Assembly (NCBI GenBank): GCA_012845835.1
Contig: JABAKD010000004.1
Span: 4,868,265 to 4,932,264 of the forward strand
Direction: 5' to 3'
DNA length: 64,000 nucleotides
Origin: Undaria pinnatifida
Lineage: Eukaryota > Sar > Phaeophyceae > Laminariales > Alariaceae
Shown: positions 9,209 through 49,859 of the stretch, one piece after another
Layout: every line of letters begins with the position of its first letter
Numbering within the stretch: the first letter of the stretch is position 1
Notes under the pieces: model-generated
The model's database searches: none
Seen by the model: the letters and a program-made list of their open reading frames with translations, nothing else
What the model was told of the DNA's origin: nothing
Program-made: the position numbers and the translations under genes

Positions 9209-11269
9209 GGCTGTTCATCATAGGTTGTTGTTGTTGTTTTCTCACATTAACTCTTGTCAAACATCTAGAGTCCGTGGTCACACAAAGGTGCTGGAGCCCT
9301 AGGAAGATCCGAAAAACCAAGTGAAATCAAAATTCGTCAGGGAAATACGCGCTTTCCCGCCTAAAAACGCACGATACGAAAAAAGGCGCACAAGTGAAAA
9401 GGTCAAATGTGCCAACTGAACTCACATGGCCGCCGGTATCCACTCAACTACAGCATACGTGGAGTTCCCCCGTCCCCAAAACTAACCAACTCGCGGCTAC
9501 AAACTACAGCGGTTGGGCTGCCTGCACCGTACGAACCGCACGGTAATCGTGAGTATAGACGAACGCGCCTGCTGTCTGGAGTGCTGTCAGAGTGACAACC
9601 CGCGGGCATGCAGTGAAACAAGAGCAATGGAACCAAAAACCACCGTACAGATATCAATGATCGCCCCTCCTTCCCGAGTTATTTGACAGGTTGCAGCGCA
9701 GCTACGACGCCCGTGCCTGAAAATTGAAAATTGCGGCGGGTCGTTCCCCGTGAAGGGTATACAACTCTTCTACAAACTCTACAAAAATCAGAGACGTAAG
9801 TAACATGTTGTACTACTGCCTCGTAAAAATAACCCTTGAAAAAAAGACGATCGCTGCTCTCATGATGATGATGTGCGTGCCGGTCGTGGGTCTCCGTGTG
9901 CCGTCCTCCTGCTGTGGTTCTCCGTGGCCGCCTCATCGCCTTAGCTCACTCGGCCAGCTCCTTCGCACTTGCTCTCGTTCACACTCAATTCCAGTCGGTT
10001 CCCCTTCTCCCCCGTCCAAAAAAAACAAAATGCTCCACGCAGTTTGCGGTGCTGATCTGAAAAACAAAATTCTCGTTCAGGGAGAGTTCAATCCGTCTCT
10101 TCCCCGCCCGTCGACGGCCAGTCGCCCTTCTCCTTCATCGTCGAATCCAGCCTCCTGCCGGCGCAGTTCCCTCCACGCAAACCGAGACTGCGCCGTAGCG
10201 TGGCTCGTGGTGGCGCCTGCCTCCGCGCACGAGCATCCCGATTAAGCATTGCTGCTCCGCCGCTGCTGCCTAAAAAGACGCGCGAATCGTAGGTGACCAT
10301 GCCTAACGCACCACGTACGACCCAACTCTACCGCCACGCCTAAGCCTCGCGGCCACACGCAGCAGCAAGAAGGTATCACTCCTTGAGGGTGAGTCCGGCC
10401 TTACACCCGCCAGAAAGACCCCCCCACTCTCGCTACAAGCCTGCTAGGGCATGCTTCGCAGCATGCCTTACCGAGGCGGCAAGGGGGAACGGCATGCTTC
10501 GCAGCATGCCTTACCGAGGCGGCAAGGGGGAACGAAGTCATAGGTATAGACCGCCGTCTCCTGACATATTTTCTAAGGCCTTCGCTCCACCAGGGGCTCC
10601 AAGTTGATGAGCCAATCAGCGCTCTGTCTCGCCGCCCGCCGTCGGCCAATTAGCGGCCGTGAGGGAGTGTGGCCAGGAGACGGAAATCAGCAGAAACCCT
10701 CCCTGCCTTGTGAGATGAAGCGGCGCGTGAAGGACAACAGGCGGTGGGGGATGGGGGCGGCGGCTTACGCGGATTACAAAAGGCTGGGGGCTTTATGTAC
10801 CATGGTACTATTTAATATTCTTCCGCTGCTGCCGCGCGACCGCTAGTGTAGGGTGCTGACTTTTTCGTTTCGCCTTGCAGGAACGACTGAGTACCGCCGT
10901 ATGTCAGTGAAACTTAAAACATACGTACAACCAGTGTGTCGACGAAGGGTGAAACTAACTGCTAGTAATAGGCAGAAAACAGGTACCAAACACGCGATGG
11001 GGAATGAACACCAAGCGGCCTCTGTTAGGGTTCATCACGCCCATGCACAAAAAAAGGGGCCGACGACTCGAGCAATCACAACCATGCGCCAATATCGAGC
11101 GTCAAACAATTGCCAACGTCCTTGGTTCGGAGGGCTAACGAGCAAATTAGTGCGATACGAAGGGCAGAGCAAAGGGTCGGGGAAAATGGGTCATGCCGAC
11201 CACGACAAGCTCCTGCATTTCACACGTATCCACGATAGGCCCGCCACACTCTACACCTTTTCTTTTGCA
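9209..11269. other. intergenic, with a 2 x 42-bp tandem duplication
   Basis: The unit GGCATGCTTCGCAGCATGCC plus CCGAGGCGGCAAGGGGGAAC occurs twice in a row at about 10450-10533; its first part is itself a palindrome. Otherwise only unsupported short frames. Confidence 0.4.
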
Positions 11270-11556
11270 TTTCTACTTTCCGGCTTCTGAACAAGCGGTG
11301 GTCACAGGTGTCGTCCCTTCTCCCCCCAGGGTCTTGCCGCAGCGTTTATCGCGCATAGGTTTCAGCAATTCCATACTGCTCGTCGATTTTCCATCGAGTG
11401 TTGCTAACTCACGCTCTATCGCTCTCCGCAAGTCACTTTATGCACCAGAAAAGTCCCTACAAAATTATGCGAATATGCACCCGGGGGGACTCGAACTCAC
11501 GAAACTGACCTATACCAGGCTCGAGGATAACCTGATACGCCACCTGGGCGACTCTA
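11270..11556 (-). mobile_element. tRNA-derived SINE, near full length
   Basis: Reverse-complement copy of the family seen at 52148: a tRNA-like head with B box (GAGTTCGAGTCC on the minus strand) and A box (TGGCGTATCAGG), followed by the shared body ending near CCGCTTGTTCAGAAGCC. It lies about 1.1 kb upstream of thiolase exon 1. Confidence 0.75.
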
Positions 11557-11799
11557 CGGACTACTGACGACTTTGAGATTGACATTCAACATTCAACAAC
11601 CACTAACTGTTGGGTGCAGCAAGCTTCAGCATCCCGTATCCCGAACGCACCGCCAGGCTCGCACAATACGTAGTCGAACCAATTTTTTCCGTTCTACGGC
11701 CGCACAGACATGCGCCCCGAACCGGCCCCATAACATAGAGGGCACACCACAGCAGCAGCAGTAGTACCAGAGACTACCGCTTTCACGACACAGCTGAGA

Positions 11800-12170
11800 A
11801 AGTACTCCACGACCCACAAGTTGGGTGTTGGCAGTTGCACCAGGCACACACAGAGGGTACACCAGCAGTACGAGTGGCTCCACCGGTTTGATGGCAATGC
11901 TGCGAACACTCTAATATACACACAGAGTCCAGCTCAACGCACGACTCACCAGGTTGGCTTCGTGTGTTGAAGAGGGTACCCGAGGGTACCCGAGCAGTAA
12001 AGGTCCCCCACTGCCTTGATAGCGCTGCTGCAGAGCACGACGAGCACTCTACAACTCAACTCACGACTCACAACTTGGGTGTTACACCAGCAGTCCTTAC
12101 CGCCTTCATGATACTGCTGCATAGCACTCAGCTCACGAATCACAGGGTTGGGTGTTGGATGTTGCCCATA
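11800..12170. repeat. degenerate tandem repeat upstream of the thiolase gene
   Basis: About three diverged units, each containing CTC(A/C)ACGA(C/A)TCAC followed by a TTGGGTGTT-like segment and a CAGCAGT-rich stretch. It ends about 460 bp before the thiolase ATG. Confidence 0.45.
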
Positions 12171-12630
12171 CATGCTGACACGCTGACTGATGTTGGATGC
12201 TACACATGCTGGCGGCCCACCATGCTTGGACGATCGCGATTTTTCATTGCTTTTCGGCTACGCTCCGAGCAGGCATTCGACGCCGGCGGAAGCATTCCCA
12301 GTAAGCCCACCAACACCGCTTGCACTCTGTGAGCGTATCTCGGGATTTCTACACACGACTCCACAACGCCATCGAGATAGTGCTAGTGGGGCAGTGCAAT
12401 TGAGCAGGGAGAAGAAACTTCAGATCAGGTCGGGAGAGGCGAGAGAGTGCTAGCTAGAGAGTGCGGAGTATTGTATTGGAGGGTTTCACGCACCTTCGCA
12501 GGCGTTTCTACGAAAATCAAGACCTTGTTGCGGTTCCTTGTTGCAGTCCATAGTTCATAGCCCGTAGTCCACGTTTCTCAGACCGAAACACCCCAGGACC
12601 TCGCCCGCCGACGTCCCACGCACACTGAAC

Positions 12631-42395
<29,765 letters not shown>

Positions 42396-42584
42396 CACCT
42401 GCGGCAGCAGTATACAGTGGACTGATGCCGTCTTGTAAATACTTTCGAACGCCTTGAGCTTGCCTGTAGAAAGCTTGAGGGGATTTGAGGGATGTGGCCG
42501 GTTGGAGCGCGGGTGGAGCGTGTGTGGTTGCCCCAGAGTTGACGAAGGTGTTCGTTAGAAGGAGTGACTGAAAAAATATGGTCG

Positions 42585-42835
42585 ATTTCCCTCTATAGTG
42601 CGGGTTGAGTAGGGCCGGTTGCCCGCTGGAGTGCCTGTGAAGTCTTTTGGCACCGATGGGAGCGAAGTGGCCGTAAGTGGAGTAGTGCCGGTTGCCGCTA
42701 TAGTGCCTGTGGGAACAACCAGTAATGTCGTATTGCCAGTATGCGGATTGGTGCCGGTTGCCGCTATTGTATCGGCATTTCCGCTTGGCACATACCGGCA
42801 CTATCGAGGGACCACTACCGTAAAACCCAAGAGGT
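42585..42835. repeat. GTGCCGGTTGCC-family repeat
   Basis: Repeated GTGCCGGTTGCCGCTATAGT and GTGCC units and an end CGAGGGACCACTACCGTAA. Shared with 46975-47250. Confidence 0.6.
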
Positions 42836-42934
42836 ACTATCCTTCCAACGAACAGCATGTGCAAGGCAGACCGTGTTTCCTTCCATTATTGAACCAAACG
42901 TAGTAACTGGTTTAGGGCAGACGATTACCTACGT

Positions 42935-43068
42935 TGCAAAAATCGATGCGAATCGAGGAGCAGCGGGAATGCTGAACGCTCTGCGCGATACCAATGGAGG
43001 CACGTCCCAATGGAGGCACGTCCCCGGGGGGGGGGTACCTGTGACCACAGCTTGTCCAGAAGGTCGCT
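42935..43068 (+). mobile_element. tRNA-derived SINE, body fragment
   Basis: AGCAGCGGGAATGCTGAACG, then CTGTGACCACAGCTTGTCCA, GAAGGTCGCTGAGG match the SINE 3' body; head absent. Confidence 0.5.
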
Positions 43069-43731
43069 GAGGGTGAAGATTCTGCGAGTTGGGCTGAAAA
43101 GTAAACGTAACGATATAAAAACAGACTAGATGATGCAGTGCTTTTAGTCAATGAGTCAGACGTGTGGTGGCTGGTTTTGCGGCAGGAAGTTATCGTCATC
43201 CATGCAACCTACCGCCTGCGACGTCAGTTCTCTCTATCCTTCGCACGCGAGAGGCCTCCTTTTTTTTTTCGCTCTCGTAGGTACCGGGTTGTGAGACCTT
43301 GCGGCGATACATCGAACGTTGATAAGCACTGAAACAAGAAATGCACATTATTATTCAGACATGGTCTACATGTCTACATGGTGTTGTTCGTCGATTTGAG
43401 AGAAAGGAGGGAATTCCTTTTATATGTTTTTTGCTGTTGTTGTAACAAAATTGTAAGCATTGTTATCTGAGACTGTTTTCTCCCATCCGACAATGTGCAG
43501 CATAAATGGTGAGCTGTATCTCTTTCTTATAATTGGCGATGTCAGAAAATAATGGTAACCACATGATTACGGTGGCATTGCATGACCACATCACCTCGCC
43601 TGTTGTACTTGGCAATACGTATCTTTTTCTTATAATTAGCGATGTCAGAAAATAATGGTAACTACATGATTGTACCTATCGATTGAAAGATTCTATCTTT
43701 CGATCCATGTACAATAACATTTAGTATATTA

Positions 43732-43806
43732 CAAGTACCAACAACGCAGCTTGCAAAGATGAGTATTGACCTGAAATTCGTCGAACTCACGGCTGACGTC
43801 CTTTGA
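43732..43806 (+). repeat. dispersed short repeat with readable core (LKFVELTADV)
   Basis: GCAGCTTGCAAAGATGAGTA then TTGACCTGAAATTCGTCGAA and CTCACGGCTGACGTCC; reads KMSIDLKFVELTADVL before a stop. Confidence 0.65.
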
Positions 43807-43959
43807 AAACATTTTTTATAAAATAACAAATTATGAAGATTTAACACGTTGCTTACTACACCTAAAGACTGGGTTGCATACTGCATCTAACATCTAACAT
43901 CAAACCTTCTAGAATAGTAAATATGATCTGGCAGATGATTTAAAGGGATGTCTTGCTAC

Positions 43960-45400
43960 AACCGTCAGATTTGTCAGATGTGTCCCCTTTGAGGATTTAT
44001 AGTTTCCGCGCACATATTGAAATGTCCCGCCCGCCCCCCCCCCGCTCGCCCAATCCCTCTTGTTCAAACGCCCCCCCCCCCTCCCCCGATCCCTCTTGTT
44101 CAAATGCCCCACCTGATATCAAAATCTACCAGAGTAGTAAACACTACCAGCCAGCTGATATCATCTCATTATCTTCCTAGCTCCATCCACGCCGTAGCTC
44201 CAACTCATTTCCGCCCTCCTCCCCCCCCCCCCCCTTCTTTTTTCCCGCCCAGTTTGTTCAAACGCCCCATTTACAATCGAAATCGGCCAGAGTAATAAAC
44301 ACCTCTACGCAGTTGATATCACGTCAATGTCTTTCTAACCATCCATGACGTAGTTTTCATTCTCCCCCCCCCCCGCCCCTCCAACGCCCCTTCCTTCCCC
44401 ACCACCCGCACGATCGCCCAGACCTAGCACCACGCGTATAACATGCCCCTACCACATATATGATTAATACGCGCGATCGGAGTCCAAATCTTTGATCTAA
44501 CAGTTAGAGTGTATTTGAATATTTTATGTGACCTAAACCTCTTAAAAAAACATTTCTCCCCCCCCCTCTCCTTTTTTTTTTTTTTTCGCTCTCTCTTGCT
44601 CAAACGCCCCACCTAATATCGAAATCCGCCAGAGTAATAAACACTTCCACGCAGTTGATATCACCTTAATATCTTTCTAGAGCCATCCATGCCGCTGCTC
44701 CCCCCCCCCCCCCCTCCCCTGCCCCCAACGCCCCCTCCTTCCCCACCACCCGCACCATCGCCTAGACCTAGCACCACACGTATAGCAAACCCCTACATAT
44801 ATGCGACTTGAAGCCCTCTCCCCCCCCCCACCCCCCACCTTCCCCCCCACCTCCCCCCCCCCCCCTCTCCCACCCCCTACCTCCCCACCCCTCCACCCCA
44901 CCCCCACCCCCTCGAACACTCCGCCCTCTACTCACTGGTTGTACGACTTACAGGATATACATGATACACTGGTGCATTCTTTCCAAAACCGTCACATTTA
45001 TCCCCTTAAAAGAATGTATAGTTTCCACGCACAGATTAAGCTGCCCCGCCCGCCCCGCCCCCGCCCCCCCCCCCCCCCTCCATGACAAACTGGTGCATTC
45101 TTTCCAAAACCGTCATATTTATCCCCTAGAAGGATTTATAGTTTCCACGCACAAGGTGAGCTGCCCCGCCCGTCCCCCCTCCCCCCCCCCTCCGCCCCCC
45201 CCCACCCCCGCTCCCTTTTGATCAAAATCAGGCCCCCACGTCCTTCAAAACTCCCCCCTCCCCACACCGGTTATTCGACTTACAGGATTCACTTGGTAAA
45301 CGGATGCATTTCCTTTCACAGCTGTCAGATTTTTTCCCCCTCAGAAACGGGTTTTAGTTCCGCGCACAGATTGACTAAAATCACCCTGTTGACCCTGATA
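43960..45400. repeat. C-rich tandem region
   Basis: Long C runs separate recurring blocks: TTATAGTTTCC(G/A)CGCAC (about 44000, 45022, 45140, 45360), AATCCGCCAGAGTAATAAAC-like (about 44130, 44285, 44625) and CGCC(C/T)AGACCTAGCACCAC (about 44415, 44758). Spacing suggests a higher-order unit near 340 bp in part. The Pro-rich frames are by-products. Confidence 0.7.
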
Positions 45401-45422
45401 GCTACACTGTAGTTGCAAGGGG

Positions 45423-45560
45423 AGTCGCCGACCTATATCCTCAATGAGGACACACAACCCGTAATACGCGCGATCGGAGTATCACACACAGCTTGCAAAT
45501 ATGAGTTTCGGCAAAATACTCGATCTCACAGCTGGAGTGTATTTTCATTCTTTATAATAA
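45423..45560 (+). repeat. dispersed repeat, CGCGCGATCGGAGTATCACA family
   Basis: GGGGAGTCGCCGACCTATAT, CAATGAGGACACACAACCCG and CGCGCGATCGGAGTATCACA, followed by the LKFVELTADV-type segment. Matches 16672 and, in reverse, 58873. Confidence 0.65.
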
Positions 45561-45586
45561 ATGGTGAGCTTCAACGTCGATCACTC

Positions 45587-46022
45587 ACATTTTTTTTTTT
45601 TTTTGTTCTTTATCCTCCGGCGAATGGAGAAAAATAAAGCTTAAGCCCACCACCCTTCCACGTATTTTCACACACGTGTCAATTTAACTCAATTGTGAGT
45701 TCGCACTCCAGCGCTAGCTGGGAGCGTGTCCTTCAGTTCCTGTGGTAGCGATAGCGCGATCGGTTCCTACCAGCTCCTCGTTACTACAGCAGCGCAAGCT
45801 GCCGTTGTATACGGATGGTGAATAAGTCGACCCGACCTGAACCCTGGGGATCAGGAGCGGTGGAGATAGCCACCCGGAACGGCGTCATCCCGGGTAGTGA
45901 GGGACTTGCTCCAGCTCACCCATTAACAAAATCCCCGGCCACGAGGAAACAGCTTTCCACCGAACTTGGTCCAGTTATGGTCCACCCTATCCATTCGGGC
46001 GTTGGTTGCGGGCATAGACATT
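45587..46022 (-). mobile_element. poly(A) retroposon (CATCCGCCGGAGGATAA family), near full length
   Basis: The minus-strand copy ends at GGAGGATAAAGAAC plus a poly(A) (T run 45588-45604). Body shares GTTCCGGGTGGCTATCTCCA and GCCGGGGATTTTGTTAATGG-like sequence with 31979-32395. Confidence 0.75.
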
Positions 46023-46129
46023 CCCAGAAGGTACCGTTAAACTGTGAGCGTAAATACTTGAAAAACCGACGCGACTGCGTGCAACAATAAGTTTTTTTCA
46101 TTTTTTTTCGGTTACTGGTTTTCACGGGG

Positions 46130-46400
46130 AAAGGGGGGGGGCTGTGCTCAGTTTGTGCATGACCGTAGTCGTATGACCATAGACCCCTCGCATCCCTACT
46201 ATACCGGGACGGAGGACGTCGGGTTTTCACCAAAGATTAGGTAGACATTGCTTGCGCCAAGCGCGAAGCGCCGTGAGGTGCTCGACGAGTCGCATGAAGG
46301 GTGAACTGCATCCTTCCAAGAACCGCTTGTAAGACGAACTTCGGCACCACCTTGTGCCTACTTTCTTGCTTATGGATAACAGCGCCAATGAGTTACTTTG
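46130..46400 (+). repeat. dispersed repeat (GTCGTATGACCATA family), longest copy
   Basis: As at 41590 but extends to ACAGCGCCAATGAGTTACTT, also present at 63590. TCACGGGGAAAGGGGGGG at 46120 and GCACGGGGAAAGGGGGGG at 46471 bracket it as direct repeats. Confidence 0.7.
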
Positions 46401-46974
46401 TTTTCTGGTGTGGCCACTCCAGAGACAACAATGAATGGGTATTACTATATAACTGCTTCGTGGGTGCACGGGGAAAGGGGGGGGCGTCATGATAGTAACA
46501 TAGACTATACACTGGCAGCCTGCATGCAAGCACTTGTTTGACTTTTTGTGCTGTGTTTCGCCTGATGATACCTTGTATTCGGCGAAAAAAAATAACGACA
46601 CAGCTGCCGACGTACTATAATAGTCTATATAGTTACCTAACTGATGCACTTTGTTCGGAAGTGTGTAATCTTTGAAGCACGATTGTGGTAGTCTTGCCCC
46701 ATGTGTTGTAGTATGTGTCCTAACAATGTTTTTGAGTGACGAACGATTGGGGATCCTGCGCGGAAATACACATGTGCATAACATGCATGTCACATGCCGG
46801 GGGTCCCCGGTTGTCTTGGTTTTTTTTGTGGTTCTTTTTCCCCATTATTGCGTGGTAGACACATGGACGAATGACCCTTTGCATTCGAAGTATTAGTGAG
46901 ATGGCAACCCGTGTCCTCCCGACGACGCCAAGTGTGAAGAATGAGATATTCTAGTAGTGGGTCGTCCCTCTGTA

Positions 46975-47250
46975 AAGTGCAGGTTATCTGTAAAGTGCAG
47001 GTTGTGAATGTGTAGATAGTGCCGGTTGCCCGCCATATAGTGCCGCCGGTGGAATTGCTCGGCAAAATAAATGCCCTGATTTGAGAACGATTAGTATTAG
47101 CAGCATGCGGAGTAGTGCCGATTTCCGCTACGTACGCTGTGCCGGTATTTCCGGCTGGCACTCACCAGCACTACAGCAGCAGTAGAGGGACCACTACTGT
47201 AACGAGGTAAGATAATGAACATACAATTACATTTTCCGGCTGCTACCTAC
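46975..47250. repeat. GTGCCGGTTGCC-family repeat, second copy
   Basis: TAGTGCCGGTTGCCCGCC, GTGCCGGTATTTCCGGCTGG and GAGGGACCACTACTGTAA match 42585-42835 in order. Confidence 0.6.
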
Positions 47251-49690
47251 CGGCACTATAATATAGAGGAACCACTTCGTGCTGTGTTATTTCGTATAAC
47301 AGTACCGGTATTGTTATCTATAATAGTATCTCTTCTCCCCACGAGTATCAGAAGAAGCAAGGAAGCAGGAGCAGCAGCAGCGCTCTAGGACCAAGAGAAG
47401 AAGAGGTGGCTACGATGGCTCGAGCACGCTCGTAACTCGTATTAAAATGCACACCCTCTCACAGGAGGCTAGAAAATGCCATCAACCGCCAACGGAATAA
47501 AAGTATTATGATAGTGCCCCTGTTGATAGATATCTAATAAAGGTGTACACGTAGCTGGCGCGGGAAGGCGTGGTGTTGTTGACTCAAGACGGTAACACAG
47601 AACTCTTTCTCATATTTTTTATAATTTTTTTCAAGGACGTCAGTGTCGTGAGTTCGACGAATTTGTTATTATCCAGCCGTCGAGCCTGACTCGGTCTCGT
47701 AAGGAGCAAAACTACGAGTGACAGCTCATCATGCCATGACAAATCATGCCGGGAAACATCCGGCGAAACAGTCCCCTTACACCTTAGTCTACTACACATG
47801 AATCCCTTACCAACATAATATGGAACTTCCTGACACAAGATATGGATCACAACCGTCATGTTCATGAGGACAACCAATAATAGCCCTCGATGACTGTCAA
47901 TATGGGAAGATTATTAAAAAGTCACCCCGCGAAAACGCGTTCTCTTGACCCTCTGTCACACTCAAGGTAGACCCGGCTTGGTACATCCATATTCAAGGGG
48001 TAACTCACGGATCAACAACAACGCCCTTCACGAGGAATAATCATCATATTATATGACATGTAGATCACGCACGCACGTGCGACGCATTCATTACACCTCT
48101 CTGCTCTGCACACCTTTAGAAGTCTCACGTACAGCATTTATACGATGCCGCCGATCATATTGTCAAATGTAAGATTGGATGAGGCCTCCTGCCCCGAAGC
48201 AGAGGGTCTCGTCAGGGGATAAACTATGATGGGCTGAGGACACTTCCGCTCTCCGCTCTCAACGCAGCGCACGTCTCTGGGACTGGAATGACCTCGTATT
48301 TTAACTTCAACAACACACTAAAAACCGCTGCTGCTGTACACTGGTGATGGTGACATACTCGGGCATTTTACGCGACTTGACTTGATACGTTGTGAGTGTA
48401 TGCGCTGTATGTAGTAGTACCAAGAATATATGCTACCTTGTGACTGATTATCGCCGATAAACACGGGATGTCGGGACATCTAGCCAAAACTGGGAAGATA
48501 GTCGTGTTACTCGTAATAGGAAAGAACAAGCGGAGGTAGAGCCACCCTGCACCAGCACGAGTGTAGGGGTAAATATGATAGCGCAGGACGTGCTACACGA
48601 ACTGCTGCAATTGTTGGTCATGAAGCATCAGCAACGCTTATTATATCGCCTGCCTTCATGGTAGGTAGGTATCAGGTACCTGGTAGCGCTACGAAGAGGA
48701 GCTGTGCTGCAGCCCAGCCAGCAGCAATGTATGCGCGATGTGCAAAAAGCTCCCAACCATTGTCTCTCGGCAAAAATAGCCGGTAAAAATAACGGCAAAA
48801 AACGTTACGCCATCACAGCTCTCTGATTTTTCACATTTTCGCAATTTTCACAGCAACAAGACAGTCAGCAGCAGCATCACCACCAGCAGCACCACCGCCG
48901 CCCTATCCCTTTAGCTACGCAAATCACACTATCTCGAGCCGAAGCGGAGCACAGGGGGCATACAGGGAATCCGGGGCAGTAAGGCACGTAGCGGAGAAGG
49001 GCACGGGACTCTTAGCTTGACGTTCAAGGTGAGAAAAACGAGCAATAGGCCAGCCCATTCCACCACCCTGAGTTGCTTGTTGCACGGGAGGGGAGGAGGC
49101 ATACGCGTTGCTGGAACAGAGCGGTTGCGTGCCCGGGCTCGCTTGCACCTCGAAGCAGACCGGTGTCTGTGCTTCCATCACCAACAGTTACGGGCTTGCC
49201 CGAGGATGTGCCCCTGCACTGTTTTTGGTTGGCGCGCTTCCGGCGTGCGCGGAGCGGCGCCAATCGTGTGCTGGTATTTGTTTTTCGTTTTTCCGCCGCA
49301 AGGTCGAGGCTTGAGGTTCTCAGGCACCCACCGCCCCCCAAAACGGTACACGATGCGACACGATGATATGATAATCACGATTGCTTGCGTGACTTAGAGA
49401 GGGGCCCCAACTAGGGTCCATGGGAGCTCTGGCATGCGGTCAGCTTTACCCTCTACAACACCCGGCCAGCAGCAGCAACAGCGCTCTGAACTACGATTGC
49501 AAAAGCTCCGTTCTCTCGTACTTGCAAATCCTCTTTATTTTCAAGTCTATGCGAAATCGACCTTATTTTCCAGTTGGTTGTACTCGTACCTTTCGCATCT
49601 CTGAAAGAATTATGGGCTCCCGCAGAACAGTTCACGTACTCGCACTTCGCTGGAAATTGCTTCCTGCCAAACGTGTTGAGTGTGTTTTTT
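47251..49690. other. no gene assigned
   Basis: Holds a reverse fragment of the LKFVELTADV repeat (about 47633-47665). At 48914-49397 the + frame is open and crosses CAAG|GTGAGA, but both strands are open there, so no call is made. Confidence 0.35.
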
Positions 49691-49699
49691 GACCTTTCT

Positions 49700-49800
49700 T
49701 TCCACCCATCTACATCCAGCACAACCACGTCCATGCTGATGCCTCATAGAGAGACGAGCTTTATGGTCACAAACCACGAGACAGAGACACACATTGCAAA
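49700..49800 (+). repeat. diverged copy of the inner arm of the 1.48-kb palindrome
   Basis: CCACCCATCTACATCCAGCA, GCTGATGCCTCATAGAGAGA and GGTCACAAACCACGAGACAG correspond in order to 18405-18490. Confidence 0.6.
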
Positions 49801-49859
49801 TGCAGCAAGGTGGTTTGGCCATGCAATACCAACCGCAATGACGACGCGCTGCTGCTAGC

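Noticed and set aside
48914-49397. Open + frame with a GTGAGA in the middle
   Set aside because: Both strands and other frames are open in this GC-rich block, and no domain is recognisable.
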